Origin: Carex sylvatica | Taxonomy: Eukaryota; Streptophyta; Magnoliopsida; Poales; Cyperaceae | Reading direction: 5' to 3' | Length of the DNA stretch: 26,546 nucleotides | Assembly (NCBI GenBank): GCA_964058845.1 | Contig: CAXKVR010000144.1 | Location: 1 to 26,546 of the forward strand | Shown here: piece by piece, positions 10,320 through 19,143 of the stretch | Numbering within the stretch: the first letter of the stretch is position 1 | How the letters are laid out: each line of letters begins with the position of its first letter | The notes under the pieces: generated by a model | The model's input: only the letters and a program-made list of their open reading frames with translations | Database searches by the model: none | Told to the model about the DNA's origin: nothing | Position numbers and translations under genes: made by a program

Positions 10320-10704
10320 AAAACGTTTGTTCCTGAACTCAGGAACAAACGGTTCGGTTCTCTAATTTGCAAAGTCCAAACAGTCGATCCAAACCGTTAG
10401 ATATTCAATCTATATTAAAATATGTTTGGAAACCAAATTTTACATTTTTTGAAATTTTTTACTATTTATTAAGATGGTTTGAAAATCGCTGTTTTTCAGT
10501 GGTGCATAATTTTAATAAAAACAACAATTTTCAAAGTGACTTAATAAATAGTAAAAGAATTTCAAAAAATGTAAAATTTGGTCTCCAAACACATTTTAAT
10601 ATAGATTGAATATCTAACGGTTTGGATCAACTGTTTGGACTTTGCAAATCAAAGAACCGAACCGTTTGTTCCTGAGTCCAGGAACAAACGTTTTGATATT
10701 AGCC
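10309..10704. mobile_element. Foldback MITE, copy E
   Basis: Outer inverted repeat: left AGACTAATATCAAAACGTTT, then GTTCCTGAACTCAGGAAC (itself palindromic). The right end is the inverse, GTTCCTGAGTCCAGGAAC, then AAACGTTTTGATATTAGCCT. The inner arms hold 'TTTGGAAACCAAATTTTACA' and the mirrored 'TGTAAAATTTGGTCTCCAAA', with 'GAATATCTAACGGTTTGGAT' near the right end. The reading frames at 10367-10609 lie wholly inside this palindrome and are rejected as genes. Confidence 0.8.
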
Positions 10705-10746
10705 TATCTCTCTCTCTTTATATATATATATATATAGAGAGAGAGA
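10705..10746. repeat. CT-TA-GA junction microsatellite between copies E and F
   Basis: A CT tract, then a TA tract (about 10718-10735), then a GA tract (about 10735-10746). The CT side belongs to the right end of copy E and the GA side to the left end of copy F, so one TA core is shared by two adjoining elements. Confidence 0.85.
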
Positions 10747-11157
10747 TGGACTTGGGTGAGCCATGGCTCACTAAGCGTTTGTACTCCACACCGTATTTTC
10801 ATTTTGAAAGTTCAAACGATCGATCTGAACCGTTAGATGTGATTTCTATATTGAAATGTGCTTGGAGACCAAATTTTACATGGAATTTTTTTACTATTTA
10901 TTAAGCATTTTTAAAAATTGTTGTTTTGCTGTGAACAGTAAAAACAGTAAAATTTTCTGGACCATCGGATCAGCAATTTTAAAAAATGCTTAATAAATAG
11001 TAAAACAATTTCAAAAAATGTAAAATTTGGTCTCCAAGCACATTTCAATATGGAGAACAAGATGAACGGTTCGGATCGGTTATTTGAATTATCAAAATTG
11101 CTAAAATGAGTCATGACTCACCAATGCAAAATAAGCCATGGCTCATTTTAGCCCAAC
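10747..11157. mobile_element. Foldback MITE, copy F (same subfamily as A)
   Basis: About 411 bp closely similar to copy A at 224-619. Both have the left end TTGGGTGAGCCATGGCTCA, the loop GCTGTGAACAGTAAAA, TTTTCTGGACCATCGGAT, and the right arm GAACAAGATGAACGGTTCGG and GCTCATTTTAGCCCAAC. Copy F has an extra segment near its right end: a TGAGTCATGACTCA palindrome plus a short spacer before GCCATGGCTCATTTTAGCCC. This gives two stacked small palindromes where copy A has one. Confidence 0.8.
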
Positions 11158-11476
11158 TCTATATATTATATATATATATAGGGCAAGGCTACCATACATT
11201 GCAATGCATAGTTATTTTTTTTTGCATTGGACTATAAATCACCGGATTCAAAATCCAAATAACCGATCCAAACCGGTCATCTTGTTCTCCATACTAATAT
11301 GTGCTTGGAGACCAAATTTTACATTTTTTGGAAATTTTTTACTATTTATTAAGCCACTTTGAAAATCGCTGATCCAATGGTAACAGTAAAATCAAAAGGC
11401 ACCGTTGGTAACAGTAAAATCGATTTCAACCGCACCAAACCGATAAACACCCCTATATATATATATATATATATAT
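11158..11476. mobile_element. Foldback MITE, half copy G, between TA tracts
   Basis: Bounded by TA tracts at 11158-11180 and 11453-11476. It contains only a left-type arm ('GTGCTTGGAGACCAAATTTT', 'TTTACTATTTATTAAG', 'TTGAAAATCGCTGATCCAA') with no complementary right arm. The last about 45 bp end in ACCGATAAACACCCC, whose reverse complement GGGGTGTTTATCGGT resembles a different plant DNA-transposon terminus. This half copy is therefore probably a composite of two fragments. Confidence 0.55.
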
Positions 11477-12054
11477 TGTAATGATTAAGTTTTATAGTCA
11501 CTTAAGTTTATTCTTGTTGACTTGATATCCTGTAAATGCGCTATATCATTAATGAAGAGATTAATTGGTGTAATGCGGATCACAAAAGTAGAAAATTCAA
11601 ATTACTTGTGGCCCATAACTGAGAGAAGAGTACCGTTATAATTTAATGCAAAGAGCCGAAGACTAAACTAGGAAACAGTATTTTTATTCAAAACTATATC
11701 CTATCCAACACCAGCGAGTGTGTGTTTACAGGTTGAGCTCATGCCTTCAAATTTCATTAATAAAGATTATATTTTTTTTATTGACAATTTCTAAGTAATG
11801 GAAGAGTTTCTTTCCGTTTGGAAAGCTGCTATCTGCTAATTAATTGAAGAAATTCAACTTAATATTATTATATTACTGAAATTTTGTTTCGGGCTAAATT
11901 TGCAAGTGGAATAAAGTAAAGAATGAAGACATGACCATATTCTTAGTGACTATATATATATGTTTGATGAACATGATTCAGAATTGAAAGACAATTTGAT
12001 TAACATGATTCAAAATTTTCATGTCTTTCGTATCTCAGTTGTGATTCACATTTT
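11477..12054. other. Intergenic, no gene recognised
   Basis: AT-rich sequence with no conserved coding block. A degenerate direct repeat around AACATGATTCA(G/A)AATT lies at about 11968-12016, with an inverted GAAAGAC/GTCTTTC pair between and just beyond its copies. It may be an eroded element end. Confidence 0.4.
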
Positions 12055-12365
12055 TTAATCTGTTTTCAAAGTTTATATAATTGATTTGAACTGTTCAACA
12101 TGATCATCATATTAAAATGTATTTGGAGACCAAATAGTATTTTTTTAAACATTTTTACTATATTTTTAGATAGGTACAAAATCACTATTTTTTTAGAATA
12201 TTTTGGATCATTCAAAAACAATGATTTTATACCTATCTAACAAATAAATAGTAAAAAAATTACAAAAATGTAAAAATTTGGTCTCTAAGCACATTTTATT
12301 ATGGAGATTATGTTGAGTGGTTAAGATTGTTTGAATTTTGAAAATCAAAATAAAGATTTGAAGCA
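12055..12365. mobile_element. Decayed foldback MITE, copy H
   Basis: Palindromic arms with the family words 'TTTGGAGACCAAAT', 'TTTTTAGATAGGTACAAAAT' and the inverse 'ATTTTATACCTATCTAAC', 'TTTGGTCTCTAAGCACATTT'. The central region resembles copy B, with a GATAGG-type inner stem, more than copies A or F. It is more diverged than copies A to F and has no microsatellite borders. Confidence 0.6.
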
Positions 12366-12389
12366 CAACTCACGATTGCCTACATTTCA

Positions 12390-12965
12390 TTTTTTTTTTT
12401 TGAAATTTTTTACTATCTTTTTAGATCGGTACAAAATCACTGTTTTTGAATCATCAAAAAACAATGATTTTGTACCAATTTGAAAAAAAATAGTAAAATA
12501 TTCTAGAAAAATATAAATTTGGTCTCCATGCATCATGTTAAGCAGTTCGCAATCGACTGTTTAGACTTTGAAAATAAAAATAAAAAATGTGAGGTAGGAT
12601 GAAACATAAAAGATAAACCCTCCTCTAATAATAATTATATTCCTACAGCGTTAAAATCATATTTTAAAGTTAGAGGGGCTTAAATGAAACTAAAGAAGAA
12701 CAAAGCATGAAAATCTTTTAATAAATCTTCACGTAAGGATTACAGAGGGGGCTCAAAAAAAATTACTATTTTTTTAATTAGATAGAAAATTACTTAATCT
12801 AAAAATTCTCAACCATTCGAAAGTATCAAATTTTTATTTAATCTGAAAAAAGTAGAAAAGAATTCTGTAATGTAAAAATTGACCTCAAAGTATATCTTTT
12901 TAATATAAAGATCATATTAAGTTGTTTGGATTGATTATTTGAACATTCAAAATAAATATATAAAT
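12390..12965. mobile_element. Two further decayed foldback fragments (I and J)
   Basis: Fragment I (about 12390-12575) has a stem around ATCGGTACAAAATCACTGTT and its inverse AACAATGATTTTGTACC, plus 'AATTTGGTCTCCATG'. Fragment J (about 12752-12960) has a stem around TTAGATAGAAAATTACTTAA, a diverged inverse, and 'AAATTGACCTCAAAG' near its right end. Between them (about 12580-12750) nothing was recognised. Both are degenerate and assigned by word resemblance only. Confidence 0.45.
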
Positions 12966-13400
12966 TCATAGTTTAAATCAATGTGCGCTATGTATGATAT
13001 CGTAGCCTCAATCAGGAGATCTTTGTTTTAAGGGGCATTTTGAATTGTCTTTTGCACCCGTTGAAATGGCGAATTTTGGAAGCTAGTATAATACATTACA
13101 TAAGCAAGAAAAATATAAACTGAAACACATGACCAACTTTATTACCTGAAAACAGAACTTCAAATCCCTTTTCCACAATAGATGTGTACATAATAGTTTA
13201 ATTCGTAAAGGTCTCTCAAGAAAGATTACATGAGAAATGCAGGCAAATTTAACAGCATAAGGTAAAAATCTATTAATTATATAGCTTCAATCTAACTTTA
13301 GTATATATAACTGCAATTAATTTCAAGTTTGATTGTGCTCAAGTTGAACTAATATACAACTTTTTGATGAACTTAAATTTGAATTTGATGCATCCACAAT
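12966..13400. other. Downstream flank and probable 3' UTR of the FAR gene
   Basis: AT-rich DNA directly downstream (minus-strand sense) of the FAR stop codon at 13401. It should contain the FAR 3' UTR and polyadenylation site. Nothing else was recognised. Confidence 0.45.
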
Positions 13401-16400
13401 TTAAGGGTTTGTCCCTCTTCCCTTCATAACATGCTTCCTTAATCCTGGTATATGCACATTTGCAATATAGTCCTTCCAATCAATTCTCTCAACATCAAAT
13501 TGAAAATTCTTTCTATCTTCCTCAGACATCTCAGCTATCAACTCCTCTGTGTTTGCATTGTCAAACCTACATTTTTCCAAAACTGTCCGTCAATTCATGC
13601 TTTATGGGTGAAGCAAAATTTTCCTCATGCTAATGTCATGACTTGCCACATTATCATTCCTTGCCAATTTTGGAGGGGAACTTTTTTTATTTCTAAAGTA
13701 CATTATGTCTAAATGTACCAATAAATAGGAAATGTTTACTGGGTAAATCTACTAGTTTGCACTAAAAAATTTCACTTACCAAGTTTTTATGACTACTTTA
13801 ATGAATTTCTTGACCACCTTATTTTCCATTGCAAAATAGCATCTAAAGTTTCTTCATTGAGCAAACTTCATTTAGAAAGAACCACACCTTTTCTATCTTT
13901 TTTTTCTATAAAAAGACTCAATTGATTATGCATTGTAAATTATTATTTCTCTCTTTTTATGGATTTATTTCACATCCTCTGTGACTACATATACATGACC
14001 AAATCTGTGTTCCGTTCATATTTCATATTAATAATGGTCAACTAAGATTATGCATTCTCAGGTATGTACGTACCGGTTAGTAAATTTTTTTGGTCAAGCT
14101 ATTAGATAATTAACAAATGATATAAAAGGGGATTAAATATGAGCCTTAATTACCTTCCACCATAGAATGTATATGGCTCATATATGGTGGCCAAGTACTT
14201 AGTTCGCTCCACCAACTTCATGAACAAAGCTTTCAGTCGATCGGATATCCTTTCTTTTGAAATAGAGCCAGCTATTTTTGCGCTCTTTTCCATGGCATCG
14301 GTTAGAATAAAATTTGAAAATTCACTCATGTCATGAAATAGTTTTAAAGGTTCAACTTGAATTGGCTGGCCTGTCGAGTCCACATAGGGAAATTCGCTAA
14401 AATGTTCGAACATTATATCAGCTAATTGACTGAACACCAGTGGGTTCACATTTGATGACGCGACGTGGTATATATGCATGCCAGGATCGGTGCAAGACCC
14501 ATGCTTCGCCATGGCTGCAATAGTCGCATTTACGACCATGTCAGCTGGTACCTGGTTAAAGAACCAACAAATTTTATTAGATAAACAAATTATAGTAATT
14601 TGTCTGTGATATCAGAGTAGAAATTGAGCATGTAGAGTCATTTATTTAAGAAAGTTTCAGATGAAATCACTCACAACATCAAGCACTCCACATGACTCGA
14701 CCAGAAATCCCGTTAGTTGTCCTTTACCATAGTAAAGCACAATTGGGTCCATCATCCTGAAATAATCCAATAATATAAATGAGGCAATAAGAAACTGATG
14801 TTAAAAAGAAGATTTTTAGGAATGACAATTACCTGTTTCCTTCCATCCAACCAGGGAAGGGCTCTTTAAATGTGCTTTCGATGACACTAGGCCTTATCGT
14901 GACCACCGGTATCTCTCCACGCATGCTGTTTATGACCATTTCGCCCATGGCCTTGGTAAAAACATAGGTATCTTGCCATCCGTACATTTTTGCCCTGAGA
15001 AACAATATTTTCTTATGAATGTACAAAGATAAACATGCACAGACATGAATATTGCCAGTGGGGTTTTTGCTGCTCTATATCTTTTTAAATTAACACAAGT
15101 AGGGTTGTTGTTCTTTCCTAGTTTCGTTTTTTTTTACACAGCTCACCTCTTTAAACCCAAATCTTTCATCTCTTGAATATCTGATGCATCATCTTTAGTT
15201 GTAGAAGAAAATGCCAATTTTATCTCTGCCTCAATGTCCAATACTGGACAATCCATAGATGATCTTATCTCACTTGAAATGGTATCGCCTAGACAAAAAG
15301 GTCTTTCTGAAATAACACCTTGTCTTTGCCCATTTACATAAGCTGTTAAAAGTCACAAAGAACATAATCGTACGTAGTAAATGAAAATGCATTTTTATCA
15401 CAAAAAAAATAGAATAGATCATAGATGGCCATGATTTGAATTCTAACCTGTTGATACATGTAGGAAAAGCTTGAGTTGCTTCATTCTCTTGGCAAAGCTC
15501 ATAAGCCTGTAAGGCCCCAAGGTGTTTATGTCTAAGGCTACATCGTACCTACAATATGAGTGCTTTACATGATCCAGTTAGGAATTTACATATTAAAATA
15601 ATTAAGAAGATTTCATTTTCGCTTATATAAATTGTAAAAAGAAATTTGGGAGTTATAGTAGTTTGTCACTTAATTCCACAATGGATCCATTAGTATAACT
15701 GTCCGCCTTTGTTGAGATCTAAGCATTCAAACCCATTATTAAAAGATAGTTAACGTCGAACCTCTCATCAAAAGTAGTATTTGCTGCTGAGTTCACAATG
15801 ATATCCACTTCCTCCGCTATTTTTTCAGCTATTTCGGACTTGATTCCAATGCCGGTTTCTCTAACATCGCCTAAAACTGGTATAATCTTTTCAAGCATGA
15901 AATCTCGGTAGTTTTTCCCATGAATTTCTTGTAAAGATTGGAAGAGCTCTGTGTCCACTATCTGATCATTGATAAATACACTAGTTTATACCTCAAATTG
16001 ATTTCCTGATCAATTATATTAGAAGGAGAATGAACTTGAATACATGGCTTAATTTCCTTTTCTACCCCAAAAAATATAAGAACTTGAATAAAATTAACTT
16101 TCTTACATACATCAATAATATACAATGTTTTAAATTGATGCCTATATCAGACATGTAATTGGCCACATTATAGCACATAAGTGAATGCGGATGCATATTT
16201 CATACAAAGTATAAAAAATTACAAACTAAATAAAATTATTTGAAAACAGCTGTCGAATATAAGGAATACACTAATATTTCTTACATTTATTTAATAATAG
16301 AGTAATATAATTTTAGTGTATTTTAATATATAAGTGTAACCGGATAAAATAAAAAATAAAAAAAGTGTCTAACCGGATATGACTTACATTTATTTAATTG

Positions 16401-17379
16401 TATAATTATCCGGTTATTTAATAATAGAGTCATATAAAATAAAAGTGTATTTTAATATTATTAAATAAATGTAAGTCAATCGAGGAAATACACTAATATT
16501 TCTTACATTTATTTAATTATTGTGTCTAACCAGATAAAATTAAATAAATGCAGACACTTTTTTTACTGCATTATCCAATGTACTGCAAATACAGACTGCA
16601 TTTTATAAAAAACAATAATGTTTCATCCAATTTGATTCAAAAAGATTGCACCTATGAGTTTTCATCTCAGATGTGTCGATATTGTGCAAACATGCACAAA
16701 CAACGAATGAGAAATAAAGTAAGCTTTAGACAAATGAATAACATTGGATATTTAACTGTCAATGTGAAATCCTACAGCAATATGAAAAATTAATTTAATA
16801 ATTTGACCATGTTTTGCAGATGGTAAAAAGTTCATACTTCATTAATAAGCCTCTCTTTTGCAGCTTCATCATCCTTTGCCTTAATTATGATATAAAACTT
16901 GCCGACATCAGAATTTGTTCGCAGTATTTTCTCTATAAGAACTAAAGAAATAAAACATGGAAAAATTAAGATGCTGACAGATATATAAATACCATTTCTA
17001 AATGTATATAGTATGATTTTCACATTAAGAAAATGAATCATAAGAGAATAAGCGCCTCACCTTTTGCAAGAAAACCAGTTGCTCCAGTAATGAGGAAGTT
17101 TTTTCCCTGTAAAAACCTGACAATTCCTATACCCTCATTACCAAATTCTGGATGCGCGCAGATTGTGTTGCTGATGGTTTGTGCTTGGCACTTAGGAAAA
17201 ACATAAGAATTCCCGTTTGAGGCACCGTAGTCTCCATTTAGATGGAAATAGTTTATTTTTGCACAATTTTTCTTTTGTAATGGAATTGAAAAGGCACTCC
17301 TTTGCAGAAGTTTGTCCCTTTGAGATGAAATAAGAATTGACGGTTTTTTCAGAGAATAATTTAGACAAGAGCTCTCCAT
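13401..17379 (-). CDS. FAR2: Plastid-type fatty acyl-CoA/ACP reductase, MS2/FAR2 clade
   Basis: Nine exons on the minus strand: 17379-17061, 16941-16838, 15961-15762, 15548-15448, 15342-15147, 14994-14833, 14756-14675, 14551-14154 and 13566-13401. Every junction is GT-AG and keeps frame, giving 575 residues. Family reaction: NAD(P)H-dependent reduction of a fatty acyl thioester to a primary alcohol. Arabidopsis MS2 prefers acyl-ACP in tapetal plastids and supplies sporopollenin. Seen here: an N-terminal extension of about 90 residues rich in S, K and N without a domain, consistent with a transit peptide; the Rossmann motif TGATGFLA (98-105); [11 protein letters not shown]; the catalytic YxxxK as YVFTK (Y317, K321) inside [30 protein letters not shown]; and the C-terminal sterile domain from about 475, containing [13 protein letters not shown] and ending [18 protein letters not shown]. 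Similarity to MS2 rather than FAR1/FAR3-type enzymes is clear. No stop or frameshift was seen. It could be a FAR6-like paralogue. Confidence 0.94.
16265..16560. repeat. Mosaic of direct and inverted short repeats in FAR intron 2
   Basis: A 31-bp block (CACTAATATTTCTTACATTT core) occurs exactly at 16265-16295 and 16487-16517. GACTTACATTTATTTAAT at 16381-16398 is inverted at 16460-16477. A second direct pair around TTTAATAATAGAGT (about 16290-16330 and 16416-16457) and several GTGTCTAACC(G/A)GATA words, one inverted as TTATCCGGTTA, are interleaved. The whole lies in the 876-bp intron 15962-16837 and looks like a small DNA element that was duplicated or nested inside itself. Confidence 0.75.
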
Positions 17380-18346
17380 GGTTCTAGAAATTAAGTATAG
17401 AAGTGGAAGGGAAGTGAATAAACTAAAGTCTACAAGGAGTAAAAGTTAGGTTGAAAACCTAAACTAAACTCTTCCTATAACATTGATGTGGAATAGAGAG
17501 AGAAACCAGTGAACCACAAAAGATAGAAAGAGGTGGAAATAGGATGGTTGAAGGTTAAGTTGTATGGATATTTTAGAAGGTGAGGGGATGTGGAGGTTGG
17601 TAAAATGTTGGGATGGAGACTCTTGTTGCCACCTTAATTTGCTCTTAATTTGGTTCTGTTGCTAAAATGGCGGGCTTTGAAGGCCTCTTGAGCTTATATA
17701 AAAGAAGTTGTGCCAAGAGAGTTGTTAAACTATAGTTGGTTCTTCTGTAGCTACTCTTGTTGTGTACCATTGTGACCAAAGATGTCAATTTAGAAGTTAT
17801 AACCCTATTCAAATGGGTCAATCTCACATTCATTCATCCTAACTAATTAAGCCTTACCTGATAAGGATTTATAATTTTTTTTCTAGTATATATTTACGCT
17901 ATTGCTCACTGCATATATATTATATAAGTGATCATTAATTTACGGATGCATATGCAGCAGCTAGCATATGGATGTATGTTGTGAAAGAAGTTTCTGTACT
18001 ACGAGAATTATTTAAAGAACATCATGAAAAACTAAAATAATAATATAATTAACAATAACATAGATTCAAATTATCAAACGTTACAGTCAAATTTTACTAT
18101 TATATATCTAGCCGGATGGAATTTTAAAAAATTAGAATACATACTTTTAAATATGCGTTGCATACTCTTATGATGTAATTTTATACCATATACACTGAAT
18201 AAAAATAAGGTTTGCTGCTTTATAATTGCTAAGAAAGATTGTAGACTAATGACGATTTTTATTCTCTAGTCATCCATTAATGCATGTTGGCTCAATAAAA
18301 TTGACTATGCGGTCTACGGCCTACATCTACTGCTTAGATGTGTTAC
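17380..18346. other. Upstream region of the FAR gene
   Basis: Contains the putative FAR promoter and leader on the minus strand, then AT-rich DNA up to the target-site duplication of the Copia element. No coding block was recognised. Confidence 0.5.
17694..17703 (-). promoter_or_regulatory. Candidate TATA box for the FAR gene
   Basis: Reads TTTTATATAA on the minus strand, about 315 bp before the start codon. If used, transcription would begin near 17665 and give a leader of about 285 nt with one minimal upstream ATG-TTA-TAG. In AT-rich DNA such words are common, so this is only a candidate. Confidence 0.3.
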
Positions 18347-18351
18347 AAAAT
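18347..18351 (+). repeat. Left target-site duplication (AAAAT)
   Basis: AAAAT immediately precedes the 5' LTR and is matched exactly by 22832-22836 after the 3' LTR. Five bases is the usual target duplication length for plant Copia integration. Confidence 0.8.
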
Positions 18352-18735
18352 TATGGAAAGAACAAGCTTGCATATTTTGTATCAAATCAAAGAAGAAAAT
18401 ATTGTAGCAGTTCATATTGCAAGATATTAAAGCAAGAAAAAAAATAATGCAACATCTAATATTCGGTATCAAAGTAAGCAAGGATGGCAAGATATTGAAG
18501 CAGCAGAATTTATTATTTATTCTATGAGATTTGTTGTTCTAAAATAAGTTTTGTAATATTTAGTTTCCATACATGAATGTCTATAGAAAATATAATAAAT
18601 AGGCATACATATGGAGTCCGAAATTAGAAAAAAAAAATAGAGATATCTCTCTGTAAAATAATATTTTGAATATATGAAAAATCTAGGAGGGAAGGGTGTT
18701 TTTGGGAGTGTTGTGTTCTTTTATTTTTCGTAACA
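18352..18735 (+). repeat. 5' LTR
   Basis: 384 bp, from TATGGAAAGAA to TTTCGTAACA. It pairs with 22448-22831. Contains an AT-rich ATATAATAAATA word (about 18590-18601) that could be the LTR TATA box. Confidence 0.92.
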
Positions 18736-18747
18736 TGGTATCAAAGC
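18736..18747 (+). other. Primer-binding site, initiator-Met tRNA type
   Basis: TGGTATCAAAGC begins directly after the LTR terminal CA. It differs by one base from TGGTATCAGAGC, the complement of the plant initiator methionine tRNA 3' end used by most plant Copia elements. Confidence 0.85.
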
Positions 18748-18861
18748 AGGAAGATTGACCTGGTGATATAGTTACGAGAATTATAGTTCTTCTTCGTCTT
18801 TAACTGCTATTCTCTGTACTATATTGCTCTAAGGAGTCTTTTATTCTTGTTTGTGTTCACC

Positions 18862-19143
18862 ATGGCAGATGCTTCTACCTCCGAAACTGCTACTCTACTT
18901 GAGAAATTAACCCAATTAATTACCTTACAACAAAGTCAGTTAATGGCCATGCAACAGACTCCTTTAGCAACACCACCACTTATTACCCCTCCCACGACAG
19001 AAACCCCTCTTCACATTGCTGGTTTTGGACAAGCAAGTCTTCAAGCCACAGGACTTCACACTGCCGATTTTGGTGCTGCAAACCAAGGTAAATCGGGTAC
19101 AGTAATAGATCAAGGTAATTTTAATGCTCTTTGTAATTTTTAA
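18862..19143 (+). pseudogene. Copia gag remnant, internally deleted
   Basis: ATG at 18862 opens a 93-residue frame beginning MADASTSETATLLEKL and rich in Q, T and P, then stops at 19141-19143. This looks like the extreme N-terminus of a gag protein joined near to its far C-terminal side. The conserved gag core and the CCHC zinc knuckle are absent, where a Copia gag usually has 250 or more residues. Protease-like sequence begins within 25 bases of the stop. The element could not package itself with this product. Confidence 0.75.

Noticed and set aside
10367..11362. Several short frames with similar peptides (ILKCAWRPNFTFF and the like)
   Set aside because: The shared peptide arises because the foldback arms repeat, in both orientations. 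There is no homology to a transposase, and none spans an element.
152..11476. CRISPR-like arrays from recurring motifs
   Set aside because: Repeats are inverted, irregularly spaced and part of MITEs, and the genome is plant nuclear.
13452..13712. Plus-strand frame of 86 residues
   Set aside because: It is the antisense of FAR exon 9, whose minus-strand frame matches the FAR C-terminal domain.
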